Source: Rheum nobile (lineage: Eukaryota; Streptophyta; Magnoliopsida; Caryophyllales; Polygonaceae). Taken from it: DNA of 64,000 nt. This document shows positions 34,174 through 45,542 of this stretch, piece after piece. The stretch lies in NCBI GenBank assembly GCA_027886185.1, contig WOAB01000018.1, positions 248,001 to 312,000 of the forward strand, written 5' to 3'. Within the stretch, counting starts at the first letter, position 1. Each line of letters opens with the position of its first letter. The translations under genes were made by a program, and so were the position numbers. Under the pieces are notes generated by a model. That model was not told the origin of the DNA and made no database searches. It worked only from the letters and a program-made list of their open reading frames with translations.

Positions 34174-35583
34174 TGATAAGCACTACTTTGTAGGGCTTAA
34201 GTAAGAGTCATTAGAGGGTTTATTGGTGTCATTCAGGTAGATTTAGACACATTCATGTGCATGGCGTTTGGGGGCGAAGTTTGGTGTTTTTGGAGGTATT
34301 TGAGCTGTTTTGGAGATCATAGGAGACACTGAGGAAGAAGCCACCAGTAAAAGACGCAAAGGAAGTGAAGAGAAGAGTAGAAGAACAGTGGGCTGAATTC
34401 AAATGGTTCGTTCTCTCTACTCAGATGTCCCAATGGAGTGATTCCAACTCGAGGAGTTAGATCTTGAAGTCTACTACAAGTCCTCAAAATATGAGCGCAA
34501 TCCGAGTTGGGAATCAAAATTTATGGCGTTTTTACTGAAGTGTCGCAGATGATGAAGGCCAATAAAGACTGCCGCACCCCGCGGCATGAAGGCCACCGCA
34601 CCCCGCGGTGGCAACGCGCTGACGGGATTTATTTCCGAGTTTTTATTTCGTTCTATTTTATTTCCGAGACTTAGTTTCCTAGTTTGTTATTTTATTTTCT
34701 TTATTTCTGAATTATTACTTTAGTATTTAAGTTAGGTTTAAGACTCTTTTAGAGCATCATCTACTCTAAACCCTAGTTGCCACCTTTCTACGTTTTTGCT
34801 CTCAAAAACCCTATGGAGAACTAAACCTCCATTGTTGCACTTGACAGTTTGAAGCCAACAATTGATTGGTTGTGAGTTTTCTACTCTTGTTCGTTTTCCT
34901 ATCTAGTTGGATTAATTCTCTTGCGCTTGATTGTTTATTGGTCTATGTTGATTTATCTAGATTGATCACCTAGGTTTATTGATATCTTCCTGATTGCTAG
35001 GACTTGTGATTCCGGGTCCGGGTTGCATATCTAGTAGCGAGCATGATTTACATAAGCGGGTTGCGAGTGTTCATCGTGAGAGAGAGTTAATTGCATGTTA
35101 TAGTAACGGGTTGTTTCTATTGCATGTATCTTGTTGAATCCTTGGTTGAATGCTATTGCTTTATTGAGTCTTGAAGGTTTTCGGATTTGATTCGGTAATA
35201 AGTACTATTAGGGCTGGTAGAACTAATAGTTACCTAAGATCGGGATAAGGACAACTATAGGAAAGATAAGAACTTGAGATTGATAGAATTCAGTGATCAA
35301 CCATATCTCTTGTTGTGTGGATCTTTGTTAGGTGTAGCGCTTTTCCTCATAATATTCACAACCTTTGTCTGCGAATCTGTTTTCTTGCTTTGTTTACATT
35401 GTTTACGATAATCATACAACCCCCCCCCCCCCCCCCCCCCCTCCCCCCAGTTCCTAGTTGGTGATTGCGAATTACAGAATAGATAACCTGACTCTCTGTG
35501 GGATCGACTCTGACTTGCTTGTTATACTCTTTAGTAGGTACCTTAGGATTTCCTTGATAGGCATCACGACTTTAGCCCTGTCA
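34174..35583 (+). repeat. Athila-B 3' LTR
   Basis: TGATAAGCAC...GCCCTGTCA, 1410 bp. Palindromes of type B at 34571-34611. The C-run near the end is 22 long (35420-35441), against 13 in the 5' LTR. Confidence 0.9.
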
Positions 35584-36816
35584 AGGCTTTTGTCATGATG
35601 CCTAATCAAAATAATCCTAAACAAACCTAACTTAGTAGAATAGGCAAGTAAGGGTCGAATCCCACAGGGAGGAGTTGTTTATCTTTATGTCAATTTGCAT
35701 GCAATGGTAACAAATGGGGGTTTTGTTGATTGTTTGGTTGCAAGTAAACAAAGTAAACGAAATAACAAAGATGATAATCAATTGGGAAAAAAGTACTTAG
35801 CCAGACAAATATCCACCATTCATTTGACTGGTTGATCCTAGATTCTCTCTAATTCCTTCATATGAATGTTCTTATTCCTTTTCGTAAGTTTATAAGCAGG
35901 ACAAACAGACCCTGAGAATACTAACTATTAAATAACCATGAAAACCTCATAATTCAATTCAACAGCCGCAATGAGCACATGAATTTCGATAGATACATGC
36001 AAGAGTAGCAAATAGTCATACTATTGCATGCAATTAATTCTCTCTACAATAAACCAATCCAAACAGTTCTTAGAATATTACAGTTGCTACACATGAATTA
36101 GGTAACTCAAATAGTAATTACCAAACCCTAGCAATAGACAATTACTAATAACAACTAGTTACGTCCAACAAGCGAAATCAGTAAGAATCAATGGGATGAA
36201 GCACAAGAGAATCAATACATTCAAAAGAAAAGAAATAGAATTAGAGTCTCACACCCATTATTCAAACGAAGGCTTCAATCATCGGACTAAGCAAAAGTTG
36301 CTTAGTTCTTCATAGTTCAAAAAATGAAAAACACACTGAATAATGAATGATGATAGTCTAGATGTAAAACTTGATGGAACTAGGTTAATAATAACCTATT
36401 TACCAAAACTAAGACTAAAGATAACAAGTCTCATCCAAAAGGAAATAAACTAATGAAATCGGAATAAAGAAAGTAAAAGAAAAGGGAAATACTAAAACAT
36501 AAAACTTCGGACGAAAGGAACACGCGCTTCGCTGCTGTGCATTTCCGCGATGGCGGAAATCTCCATTTTGCTCTCGACTTCCTTCGACTTTTCCTCGACC
36601 AACTCCTGCTCGCCTGCGATCGCGGATTGACGCGTTCTTTAGTTCTCCGTCTTCTACGTGGTCTTCTCGTGGTGGCTTCTCCTCAACTTCATGATGTCTT
36701 CAATTAAGCTTCTCCACACCACATATCTACACTTCTTCTTCTCAACTCTAATCTCCGTAGTTGTGTTCTAAACCCATACAAATGGCACCCAAAACACTAC
36801 AAAGTAGCGCTGATCA
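35584..36816 (-). repeat. Athila-A 5' LTR, main part
   Basis: Continues from the 11 bp at 16356-16366 after the Athila-B target duplication and ends CTGATCA at 36816. Compared with the 3' LTR it has a deletion of about 20 bp that removes one palindrome (36542-36560 corresponds to 10382-10420). Confidence 0.85.
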
Positions 36817-36821
36817 TTTCA

Positions 36822-38537
36822 CAATATGAAATTGTCTTAGGAACTTAAACAAACTCCAGATGAGTCATTTTACTAGCATAAGAGTGCCCTAGTCGAGCAT
36901 GTAAATCATGTTAGTCAACATTTTCCTTACAAGACACATCGTTATTATTGGAAGAAGAAAAAACATATGAAAATATTCTCTGATGACCAACATGAACTGG
37001 CTTGTTGCAATGGTCTTGAGCTGTAGAATGCAACCTGTACAAGCCAACTTCTCTTTTTCCTATCCCAACCACCTGGCTAGTTCCAGGGTCTTGAAAACAC
37101 CAAGTGTCACGAGTAAACACAACTGTCAAACCATAATCCTCAACAAGCTTCCCCGCAGATAACAAATTATGTTTGAAGTTTGGCACTAGCAGCAAATCAG
37201 TAAGGATAATAGAAGATGTCAAAGACAAATTTCCTACTTCAAGTACTAAAGAAGTACTACCATCGGGAAGACCTACTCGTGTAGGTTTAATAAGCTTCTT
37301 TCTAGAACTCAACAAATGAGAAAAGCCCGTTTATGATCAGTGGCACCAATGTCAATGATCCAGTCCCTATCATTGTAAACCTGAACAACATGAAGAACAA
37401 TTAAAATACCTTATATACTTGTAGAGCAATTTGCTTGGGTTGAACCCTGCATTGCTTTAAGAACCTCTTGACTAACAGCACTGACAAGAGACTGATCCAA
37501 AAGACGAGATTGGGTAGCTTATTTATCTGCATACTCAAAAGGACTATGCAAAGCAAGAGCATCAGAAGTGCCAAATGCACTATTGGCATGAGAGGAACCT
37601 TTATTGTCAGAAAGACCTTTATATCAATCTGGAAAACATGTATCTTAAAGCAAGAGCCAACTAAATATCCTTTCATATGACAATGGGAACAAACTCTGTC
37701 TTTCTTTTCCCTACTGTAATCTCTTTTGTCATTACCAGACTGCCTAGAAGCAGCCAAGGCACTATTCTCAACAAACTGTTGACTACTAATAGATGTAGTA
37801 ATCTATTTTTGACGCTCAACCTGTTCAACTAAATGAAAAGCCTTATTGATAGTAGGCAAGGGATCCATTGTCATCACATTATTATGAAGCCCTTCAAAAG
37901 AATCTCCTAATCCCATAAAAAATTGGATAATACGATCTCTATTTTGATTATCAAGAACTCTCTTAAGCAAATCACAAGTGCAACGAGACATAGCACCACA
38001 AGAACACTCAGGATAACCCTCTATACTCTGGAATTCTTCCCAGAGAATTTTAAACTTCGAAAAATACTCAACAACAGACAAATTTTCTTGTACAATAGAG
38101 CTCAATTATCTTTTCAATTGGTAAATGAGAGGTCCGTCAAAATGACCATACCTCTCAGAGATGTCATCCCACAATTGCTTAGCAGATTCAACGTACATCA
38201 AGCTATCTGAAATCGTTCGAACCATAGAATTGATGAGCCAACACCTCACCATATAATCGGCACGAATCCAGGCAAGAAAATCCTCCGAATCTATCGCCGA
38301 CCGCACACAGCTCCCGTCGATGAAGCCAATATTCTGCTTCGCTCCAAGAGCCATTCAAACGCTTCTACTCCAATTAAGAAAATTATTACCAATAAACTAA
38401 AGAGTAATAATATGAGAACAAGGACTATCATAATTCGATAGATTGAAAGGATCAAAACGATTTCCAGAATTGCCATGAATCGGTTCAAGAATTGGATCAA
38501 GAATCGGATCGCGATTGGGAGGACGAAGACCAAACAT
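36822..38537 (-). pseudogene. Copia-B gag and protease remnants
   Basis: Likely gag start ATG at 38537. The UBN2-type gag follows (ALGAKQNIGFIDGS, WIRADYMVRCWLINSM, SAKQLWDDISERYGHFDGP), then SVVEYFSKFKILWEEF and a zinc knuckle CSHCHMKGYLVGSCFKIH near 37670-37720. In-frame stops occur at about 38418, 38105 and 37803. Past a frameshift the protease reads DWIIDIGATDH (about 37345) and LPDGSTSLVLEVGNLSL. The integrase N-terminus continues towards 36822, where Athila-A is inserted. Gag, protease and integrase were one frame originally. Confidence 0.8.
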
Positions 38538-38651
38538 CACAAAGGATCAGCGAAAGAAGCAAAATCAAGGAACGAGAATAAAAAATCTCAGCAAAAACAA
38601 GGATTATAGGTCGAAATTAACCAAAAAACAAACGAATCACATTATTCGCCC

Positions 38652-38659
38652 TGATACCA
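38652..38659 (-). other. Copia-B primer-binding site (tRNA-iMet)
   Basis: Reverse complement TGGTATCA immediately next to the LTR. Confidence 0.75.
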
Positions 38660-38833
38660 TGACAAATCTTGTGTATAGAAGCAAGGTGAAGGAAAAGATA
38701 AAGAAAGAAGAAGAGTATACTGCGTTGGAATAATTAGAACAATCTATTACAAGATATATAGAGGTGAGTAGGTTAGCTAATGTCACTAACCAATAACCAA
38801 CTGCATGACTCTCTAACAAACATCTAACTCTCA
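38660..38833 (-). repeat. Copia-B 5' LTR, short
   Basis: Plus strand TGACAAATC...AACTCTCA, about 174 bp. In element orientation TGAGAGTTAG...TTTGTCA with a TATATATC-like box. The outer border is chosen from the CA dinucleotide and is uncertain by a few bases. Confidence 0.6.
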
Positions 38834-39051
38834 TTAGTATTAATGGTTATTGCCTTATTGGATAATTAATAGGCCAATTTGCAAGGGTATACCACTTTTG
38901 CATTGAAATGTGCAAAAGTACACTTCTTTTTTTGGATATGAATGTAATATCATAAAGTAACTTTATTTTATTTTATTTTACCTTTATATCTTGGGTATAA
39001 AATACATTTTCAGATTTTATTTTACCTTTATATCTTTGATTTTATTGAACC

Positions 39052-39990
39052 CTCTCGAACTCCCTCTCCCACAACTCGCCGGCGACCTCTCGACCTCCCT
39101 CTCCCACAACTCGCCGGCGACGCCTCTTCCGCAACTCGCTCTCCGGAGACCTCCCGAACTCCCTCTCCCCCCGCCTCTTAGTTGCTCTCCGGCGACCTCC
39201 CGAACTCCCTCTCCCCCCGCCTCTTCCGCAACTCGCTCTCCGGCGACCTCCCTCTCCCCCGCCTCTTCCGCCTCGAGTCCAACGCCTTCTCCGGCGACCT
39301 CCTCACCCTCCGCCTCGAGTCCAACGCCTTCTCCGGCCCAATTTCCGACCTAAATCTCCCAAACCTACAGGATTTCAATGTCTCCGGCAACAATCTCGTC
39401 GGTCAGATCCCTCTCCCACAACTCGCTCTCCGGCGACCTCCCTCTCCCCCCGCCTCTTCCGCAACTCGCTCTTCGGCGACCTCCCGAACTCCCTCTCCCC
39501 CCGCCTCTTCCGCCTCGATCTCTCCTTCAACAACCTCTCCGGCCACATTCCCCCCGCCGTCAACCGCCTCCCCCACCTCCTCACCCTCCGCCTCGAGTCC
39601 AACGCCTTCTCCGGCCCGATTTCCGACCTAAATCTCCCAAACCTACAGGATTTCAATGTCTCCGGCAACAATCTCGTCGGCCAGATCCCTCTCCCACAAC
39701 TCGCTCTCCGGCGACCTCCCTCTCCCCCCGCCTCTTCCGCAACTCGCTCTCCGGCGACCAACCGAACTCCCTCTCCCCCCGCCTCTTCCGCCTCGATCTC
39801 TCCTTCAACAACCTCTCCGGCCACATTCCCCCCGCCGTCAACCGCCTCCCCCACCTCCTCACCCTCCGCCTCGAGTCCAACGCCTTCTCCGGCCCGATTT
39901 CCGACCTAAATCTCCCAAACCTACAGGATTTCAATGTCTCCGGCCAGATCCAGATCCAGTCCAATCTCGTCGGCCAGATCCAGATCCCTT
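39052..39990 (+). pseudogene. Captured leucine-rich-repeat receptor-like gene fragment, tandemly copied
   Basis: Across the copies one frame reads LRR consensus: LDLSFNNLSGHIPPAVNRLP, LLTLRLESNAFSGPISDLNLP and LQDFNVSGNN, which together resemble the ectodomain of LRR receptor-like kinases of the PXC1/At1g68400 type. No signal peptide, transmembrane segment or kinase domain is present. The unit is repeated three times in a 278-bp tandem, which is not a multiple of three, so the LRR frame moves from copy to copy and no long LRR protein results. The proline/leucine-rich and arginine-rich frames over the same DNA are by-products. Family assignment is tentative. Confidence 0.65.
39353..39950. repeat. 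278-bp tandem repeat inside the Pack-MULE
   Basis: The phrase AATCTCCCAAACCTACAGG begins at 39353, 39631 and 39909, giving two intervals of 278 bp. Shorter internal duplications of the CTCTCCCACAACTCGC phrase precede it (39060-39250). Confidence 0.85.
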
Positions 39991-40236
39991 ATTAAGGGTC
40001 AAAATTACATTTTATATTTTCTTTATTAAGGGTCAAAACCTATAGGATTTCAAAGAAAAGGTAAACTAAAATTATATTTTATCTTTTCTTTTAAGGGTCA
40101 AAATTACAGAATTTTATAATTTTACCCTTATTTGAGTACAAAAATGGATATTGCATTAATATCTAAAAAAAGAAGTACACTTTTACAATTTAGACGGTAA
40201 AAATGGTATATTTACTAACAATTTTTCTAATTAATA

Positions 40237-40757
40237 TCAATGTTTGGCACCACACGCGCTGATTAATTGGTTCAACGTATCATCAGGCATATCCAATACC
40301 TGCAAAGGGCGAAATGCAGGAATTTAATATCTTATATTGATCATTTTCTTGCTTTCCCACCTTTATCGATACGTTTACCTAAGTTTCTTTTTAAAAAAAA
40401 TATTACCATTTGAAATCACCACTGAATATATATGGAGATTCTTGAGTTTTGTAGAGGTTGAAAACAAACAGAAGTCACAATTACTATGCGAAATTTCCAA
40501 AATTTGATAATGCCATTGGAAAAATTCGATTCCTCAAAAGAAAAGAAAAGGTATGAACCGATCAAGTCTTTGGTTCAAATTTGACACATTCTCCATACCA
40601 TACAAGAAGTTTAATTTTAATACCGCATATGCTTATATACACATATATTGTAAGAGCATAGGTTAAACATACTTGTAATGGAAATATTTGCTAGATATTA
40701 CTAATTTAAATATATTTTTCAAAAAAAGGGTTTAAACTTTTCTACTTAGGATAATAA
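40237..40757. other. AT-rich intergenic sequence
   Basis: No recognisable gene, repeat or element end between the Pack-MULE and the Helitron-like 3' end. Confidence 0.5.
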
Positions 40758-42256
40758 CTAGGTTAGTTCCCGTGCCATGCACGGACCTAGTTAAAAATTT
40801 TATATGAATATTATTTTTAATCATTAAAAACATATCGATTTCATATTTCTAAAACAATGATTTTTGCATCTAATTAGTGACAATATAAATAAAGTTAAAA
40901 TAAATATGATAACATTTCAAAATCTATACTAATAATCAATTAATAATGATCAATGTAATTTCATACATACATAATATATTAAATCATGTCATATACCTAG
41001 AAATAAATGAATTAAAAGAAAATTTGAATAAAATGTGACTAAATAAATGGAAAAATTAAAAAAACAATATTCAAAAAATACCAATATATTATATCTAATA
41101 TGGAAACCAGTATCAAATGTGAATAGTCTATATGTTGAAAAGAAAATCAATATCATATCTAAAATATTTTATATAGTAATAATAATAGGAAAAAATAATT
41201 TAGTGACATGTCACGATGTGTAGTAGACATGTGAAAACAAATCTTATAAATCAAAGCTTCAAACCAAAAGTGGTCTTAATTAGGTTTTTAGTATTATATA
41301 GTAAAATACAAAGTCCCTTAAACTATTTAAATTAATTTTGAAAAAATGTTGTTCCACTAATAATAAATATCTACTTAATATTTTTGAGATATTTGAATAC
41401 TATTAAATAAACAAACAATTAAATTCTCCTAATATATTAATATATCAGTTATATGAGATATTTATGATTAGATTGAATTTAAATCTAGAAAAAAAATAAA
41501 AATTAATTTTGATTTAGATATTGTGTTGCAAATAAATATTAATTAAAAAACACATGAATTTTGATATGAGTTTTAGTTTATTTGGGAAGTATTCGCTATA
41601 GATATGATGTTTCTCAATATTTGATTTTATCACATATGTTTATATTTACTATGTTTTTTTTACAAAAAAACGTTATAACCATTTTTTTTTTGACATATCA
41701 TACCGATTAGGTAAAATAAAATATAAGTTATTAGTGTCAAAACTTATTCTGGTTAATTAAGAACCATAAGAAAAAATGGAGAATTACGAAATTGAAAGAA
41801 AAAATCAATAATAAATCTGATATCCTAAATTAGTGTTAGATATTGTATTTCCAATCTCATATCGTATATTTTTTAATTATTTTTCTGAAAAAATAGTTAT
41901 AACTTATAACTGAAACTCATGATCTTAGAATTTTAACAACTTTTATTTAGTTTACAATCATATATTATGTAGCAATTAGCTACCTTGATTCTTACCATTT
42001 ATGAGTTGATAAGTGTTGTGGAAGTTTTGGATTTATTATCATTTGTGATTAGTTTGTAATCTTAATTTGTAATTGATTTGTACTCTTTGTGAATGATTTT
42101 CTTTTACAATAGGAAAAGATTAGTGCTAAATTTAGAATAAGAATATTTGATATATAACTAGTTTTATTTAAAAAAAGATAAAATGACATGTGACAATTTT
42201 AATATGAGAGTGTCATGTGGCGTAGTTAGGTTCTAGTTTAATATAGATACAATAGA
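40758..42256 (-). mobile_element. Non-autonomous Helitron-like element
   Basis: On the minus strand the 3' end is a hairpin CCGTGC-ATG-GCACGG (40770-40784) followed after 8 bases by CTAG (40761-40758), then T. The 5' end reads TCTATTGTATCTATATTAAA from 42256, preceded by A. TC at one end, a hairpin with CTAG at the other and A|T target is the Helitron signature. Internal sequence is AT-rich without coding capacity; about 1.5 kb. Confidence 0.6.
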
Positions 42257-44070
42257 TTAATCTACTATTATTCTACTATATATTTAAATGTATAAGGAGG
42301 CAAAATTAAAAGGTACGAAAGAAACAATACCTACTCATAAATGATGTTGTATATTCTCTCCAGAAAAAGATGAGGTTTTGGTGGTCTAAAACGAAAAATG
42401 ATATGATTTACAATCAGAATATACTATATGAAACCATAACACTATAATTAAAAGATAATACCATGATAAAAAAAACTATCTAATTTTTTTTTAAGAAGAT
42501 CTTGTTGATTATATATAATATATTCATAATTTTTTCTTTCCTAATAAACAAAAAATCTTACTTGTTCTTTAAGCTTTATGGTTGTTGACAAACTATCTAA
42601 AAAAAAATTCTTGCTTGTATTCAAATAATTGTTTAGTAGTTGTATATAATATTATTTTAATCTTTTTTTCCTACTAAACAAAAAAATCTTGCTTGTTCTT
42701 TAAGCTTTATGGCTATTGATCTTGTACCCAATTTGAGAACTTTTTCTATGAACCTTAATAAGTTTTCTAAACCTTACAATATATAGCAGTCTACATCTAA
42801 AACACCGCATGATGATTTCTACAAAGGATTACATGAGGTCGCTAATTAAAAGGAGGAACCTTGTGCTAATAGGGTGTAGTGTGTCTTGGAGAACTTGCAA
42901 TACGTGGACCAAACTAATCTAGATTGCAGTCTATTCTTGCTCTGATAAATCAAAAAGATCAACCTTGTACTAAAGCTTGTGATATTATCTTCTCTTATGC
43001 ACCACACAACAAAATATATCAAATAGTAAATCTTGACTTGCTAACATAATTCTCATCTATTTTAAATAAAGAGTCTTTATAGGAACCGCCGAGTATATTT
43101 TGTTGAAAAAGCAACATAAACATAAATTCAAATGAAGTTCCGTATATTTTGTTAAAGCAACATAAATATTCAGTTTAAATTTGTTTTTTAATTTGTAATA
43201 ATCCTAATTATTTTATTTGTAATTTATTCAATTGCCTAATTGATTTGTAATCTTTTTACTTGATTTTTATTTAAATAAGGAAAGATTAAGTATAGGTTTA
43301 GTATAGAAATCATTAATATATAAGTTCGTAATCTTTCCAATTGATTTGCATTGAAATAAGAAAAGATTAGTTTAAATGTTTAATATAGAAATATTTAATA
43401 TATAAGTTAATTTATGTAAGAAAATTAAAAATAGAGAAAATGAAAAATGACGAAATAAACATGGAAGCGCCATGTGGCATAATTTTATTCTACTTTAGTA
43501 GATATATAGATTTAGAAGATTGATTTGTAATCTTTCAATTGATTTTTATTTAAATAAGAAAACATTAATTATAGGTTTAATATAGAAATATTTAATATGT
43601 AAGTTTGTAATCTTTCCGATTGATTTGTATTTAAATAAGGAAAGATTAGTTATATGTTTAGTATAGAAATCTGTAATATATACGCTAAAAATTAAAAAAA
43701 ATAGAGAAACCGCCATGTGACATAATTTTATTCTACTTTAGTAGTTATATAATAGATTCTTTGGTCCATTTTGGAAAGAATTTATCTTAACTATATTGTA
43801 GATTTATTTAAGTGCATACGAAATATATGGCAACGAATATTTTGTGCTACGTTTTGGAAAGAATGGATTATAAAAATATTTGTATGGTATGCATAGCCTG
43901 TTAATTATGACATACATTTGATTTGATTTTCTAAATGAAAACGAAAAAAAGATAGCTTGCCACGTGACAAAATTAATGGCGTGATACCACGTGGCATTAG
44001 AGAGGGTTGATTTATTTCGGGGGTGCTACGTAACGTAGTAGATATTCTGCTTTAGTAAATATATAGTAGA
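42257..44070 (-). repeat. Repeated Helitron-like 5' ends
   Basis: Minus-strand starts of the type TCTACTATATA...CTAAAGTAGAAT are seen at about 43510, 43756 and 44070, each followed within 60 bases by a CCACRTG-like word. Between them the phrase GATTTGTAATCTTTC...AAGATTAG recurs every 110-130 bp (about 43190-43690). No matching 3' hairpins were found by eye for each start, so I call this a cluster of ends rather than complete elements. Confidence 0.45.
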
Positions 44071-44087
44071 TTTCCTATAATAGTACG

Positions 44088-44455
44088 TGTGGTAGCATAA
44101 ATTTGTACCGCAATAAATTATTAATGACGACGACGAGAACCTGCAACTTCGGTGATCCTAGTGTTTCTCGATCTCTTTTCCGGTGCCCTGCAAACATAGA
44201 GAAAGGCCAAAAGGCGATGCTTTCTTTCCCGGAAGACCCTCCAACGCTCAAGTCAGATCTCCTTTCGTAGAGATGGAGGCTAGGGTTTCTTCGAATGAGC
44301 CCCAGGCTAGGTTTAGGATTACCTCTTTTATAATGAAAGCACATTAAATGGGTCTCTCTTCTCTTTAATGATCCTTTTAATTAATCTATTTCTCTAATAC
44401 CATTAATTAAATAATAATAATGATAAAAATAAATAGCGTATTTTTTACCTCCACA
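44088..44455 (-). repeat. Terminal repeat of the TRIM-like element (3' in element orientation)
   Basis: 368 bp with TG...CA borders. Contains GACGACGACGAGAACCTGC and a GAAAGCACATTAAATG region. The minus-strand frame across it looks incidental. Confidence 0.7.
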
Positions 44456-44559
44456 AATGCCCATCGGATCCTTTAAGCTGAATAAAGGTTAGAGGATTCG
44501 AATAATAGCTTGTTGAGAGCCGAAATAACATGAATGGTCTATGACTTGATATGTGCGTC

Positions 44560-45270
44560 TTGTTTTCTTGAAGGGTGCGTTCTTGTACAATATCCGTATG
44601 CAATTATGGGGTGCGTTCTTGCAAAATGCCCGTAGAATTTTGGGTGCGTTCTTGCACAATGCCCATATGCTATTTTGGGGTGTGTTCTTGCACCACGTGC
44701 ATTCTTGCATAACGTCTGTAGGCTATTTTGAGGTGCGTTCTTACACCATGTGCATTCTTGCACAATGCCCGTAGGCTATTCTTAGGTGTGTTCTTGCACC
44801 ATGTTCATTCTTGCACAATGCCCGTAGGCTATTCTTAGGTGTGTTCTTGCATAATGCCCGTAGGCTATTCTGAGGTGCGTTCTTATACCATGTGCATTCT
44901 TGCACAATGCCCGTAGGCTATTCTTAGGTGCGTTCTTGCACCATGTGCATTCTTGCACAATGCCCGTAGACTATTCTTAGGTGCGTTCTTGCACCATGTG
45001 CATTCTTGCACAATGCTCGTAGGCTATTCTTAGGTGTGTTCTTGCACCATGTGCATTCTTGCACAATGCTCGTAGGCTATTCTTCGGTGCGTTCTTACAC
45101 CATGTGCGTGCTTGCGCAATGCCCGTAGGCTATTCTTAGGTGCATTCTTGCACAATGCCCGTAGGCTATTTTTAGGTGCGTTCTTGCACAATGCCCGTAC
45201 GTTCTTGCACAATTCCAGTGCGTTCTTGCACAACGCCCGTGCGTTCTAGCACAATGTTCGTAGGCTATTA
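44560..45270. repeat. 53-bp tandem array inside the TRIM-like element
   Basis: About a dozen units of the type GGTGCGTTCTTGCACCATGT + GCATTCTTGCACAATGCC + CGTAGGCTATTCTTA, some shortened to about 35 bp by loss of one GTTCTTGCAC segment. Because 53 is not a multiple of three, minus-strand frames rotate between KNAPKNS and ARTH-type peptides. Confidence 0.85.
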
Positions 45271-45490
45271 GAAATAAGCCTGATGACAGCTCGTGCCCCT
45301 GCGGCCGTAGCCTAATAGAATAAGATGACAACTCGTGCCCCTGCGACCGTAGCCTAATAGAATAAGATGGAAGCTCGTGCTCCTACGGCCAATAGGCTTC
45401 ACGAGTTCTCTTTTTGAATTGTCCGAGTGAATGACAGACGACGCTGGAGTAAAAGGTTTGATTGTTTTAGGTTTTTGCTACTACAATTGC

Positions 45491-45542
45491 CCTGAAGTCT
45501 CATCCTCGTCTGTGGAAACGAAGACGAGGATGGTACTTCAGG
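45491..45542. repeat. 52-bp near-perfect hairpin
   Basis: CCTGAAGT..CATCCTCGTCT pairs with AGACGAGGATG..ACTTCAGG around a 10-base loop, with only two mismatched positions in a 21-bp stem. A third copy of the arm lies at 45680-45715 next to the primer site, so the hairpin seems to come from an inverted duplication of the primer-site region. Confidence 0.8.

Larger units (their letters stand above)
16367..35583 (+). mobile_element. Athila-B: non-autonomous Athila-like element, with nested Tekay block
   Basis: LTRs 16367-17682 and 34174-35583; target duplication AGGCT at 16362-16366 and 35584-35588, placed within the Athila-A 5' LTR. Internal sequence has a tRNA-Asp primer site, the C-terminal piece of gag, a long gag/protease-like remnant, but no reverse transcriptase, RNase H or integrase, so it depends on a partner. 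Without the nested Tekay insertion it would be about 5.7 kb. The two LTRs are nearly identical apart from indels, so the insertion is fairly recent. Confidence 0.9.
9427..36816 (-). mobile_element. Athila-A: Athila-type gypsy element, split by Athila-B
   Basis: LTRs at 9427-10691 and at 16356-16366 plus 35589-36816, target duplication TTTCA on both sides. Between them in order: primer site for tRNA-Asp, gag, protease, reverse transcriptase, RNase H and a truncated integrase. The RT active site reads VFMDDF, and this plus the tRNA-Asp primer points to Athila. Reconstructed length is about 8.2 kb without the nested block. The 5' LTR is interrupted 11 bp from its inner edge by Athila-B. Confidence 0.9.
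7014..38833 (-). mobile_element. Copia-B: Ty1/copia element split by a nested gypsy block
   Basis: 5' LTR, primer site, gag and protease lie at 36822-38833; integrase and reverse transcriptase lie at 7014-9426. The two halves are separated by Athila-A with target duplication TTTCA at 9422-9426 and 36817-36821. The 3' end is cut by Copia-A at 7013, so the RNase H end and 3' LTR are out of view. Many stops and frameshifts mark it as the oldest element of the nest, as expected from its outermost position. Confidence 0.85.
38872..40227. mobile_element. Mutator-like element carrying LRR gene fragments (Pack-MULE)
   Basis: Flanked by a perfect 9-bp duplication TAATTAATA (38863-38871 and 40228-40236). 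Imperfect terminal inverted repeats of about 90 bp: the left end includes GTATACCACTTTTGC and AAGTACACTTCTTTTTTTGG; the right end reads the same theme in reverse complement. Between them, 1 kb of very C-rich sequence encodes leucine-rich repeats, and no transposase. That combination (9-bp duplication, long TIR, host gene fragment) is what defines Pack-MULEs. Confidence 0.8.

Noticed and set aside
39178..40045. Proline-rich and arginine-rich frames over the LRR repeat
   Set aside because: Off-frame translations of a C-rich tandem repeat; only the LRR frame has recognisable sequence.
44489..45331. Minus-strand frames with repeated CKNAP/ARTH peptides
   Set aside because: Produced by the 53-bp tandem array, whose period is not a multiple of three; no start or context for a gene.
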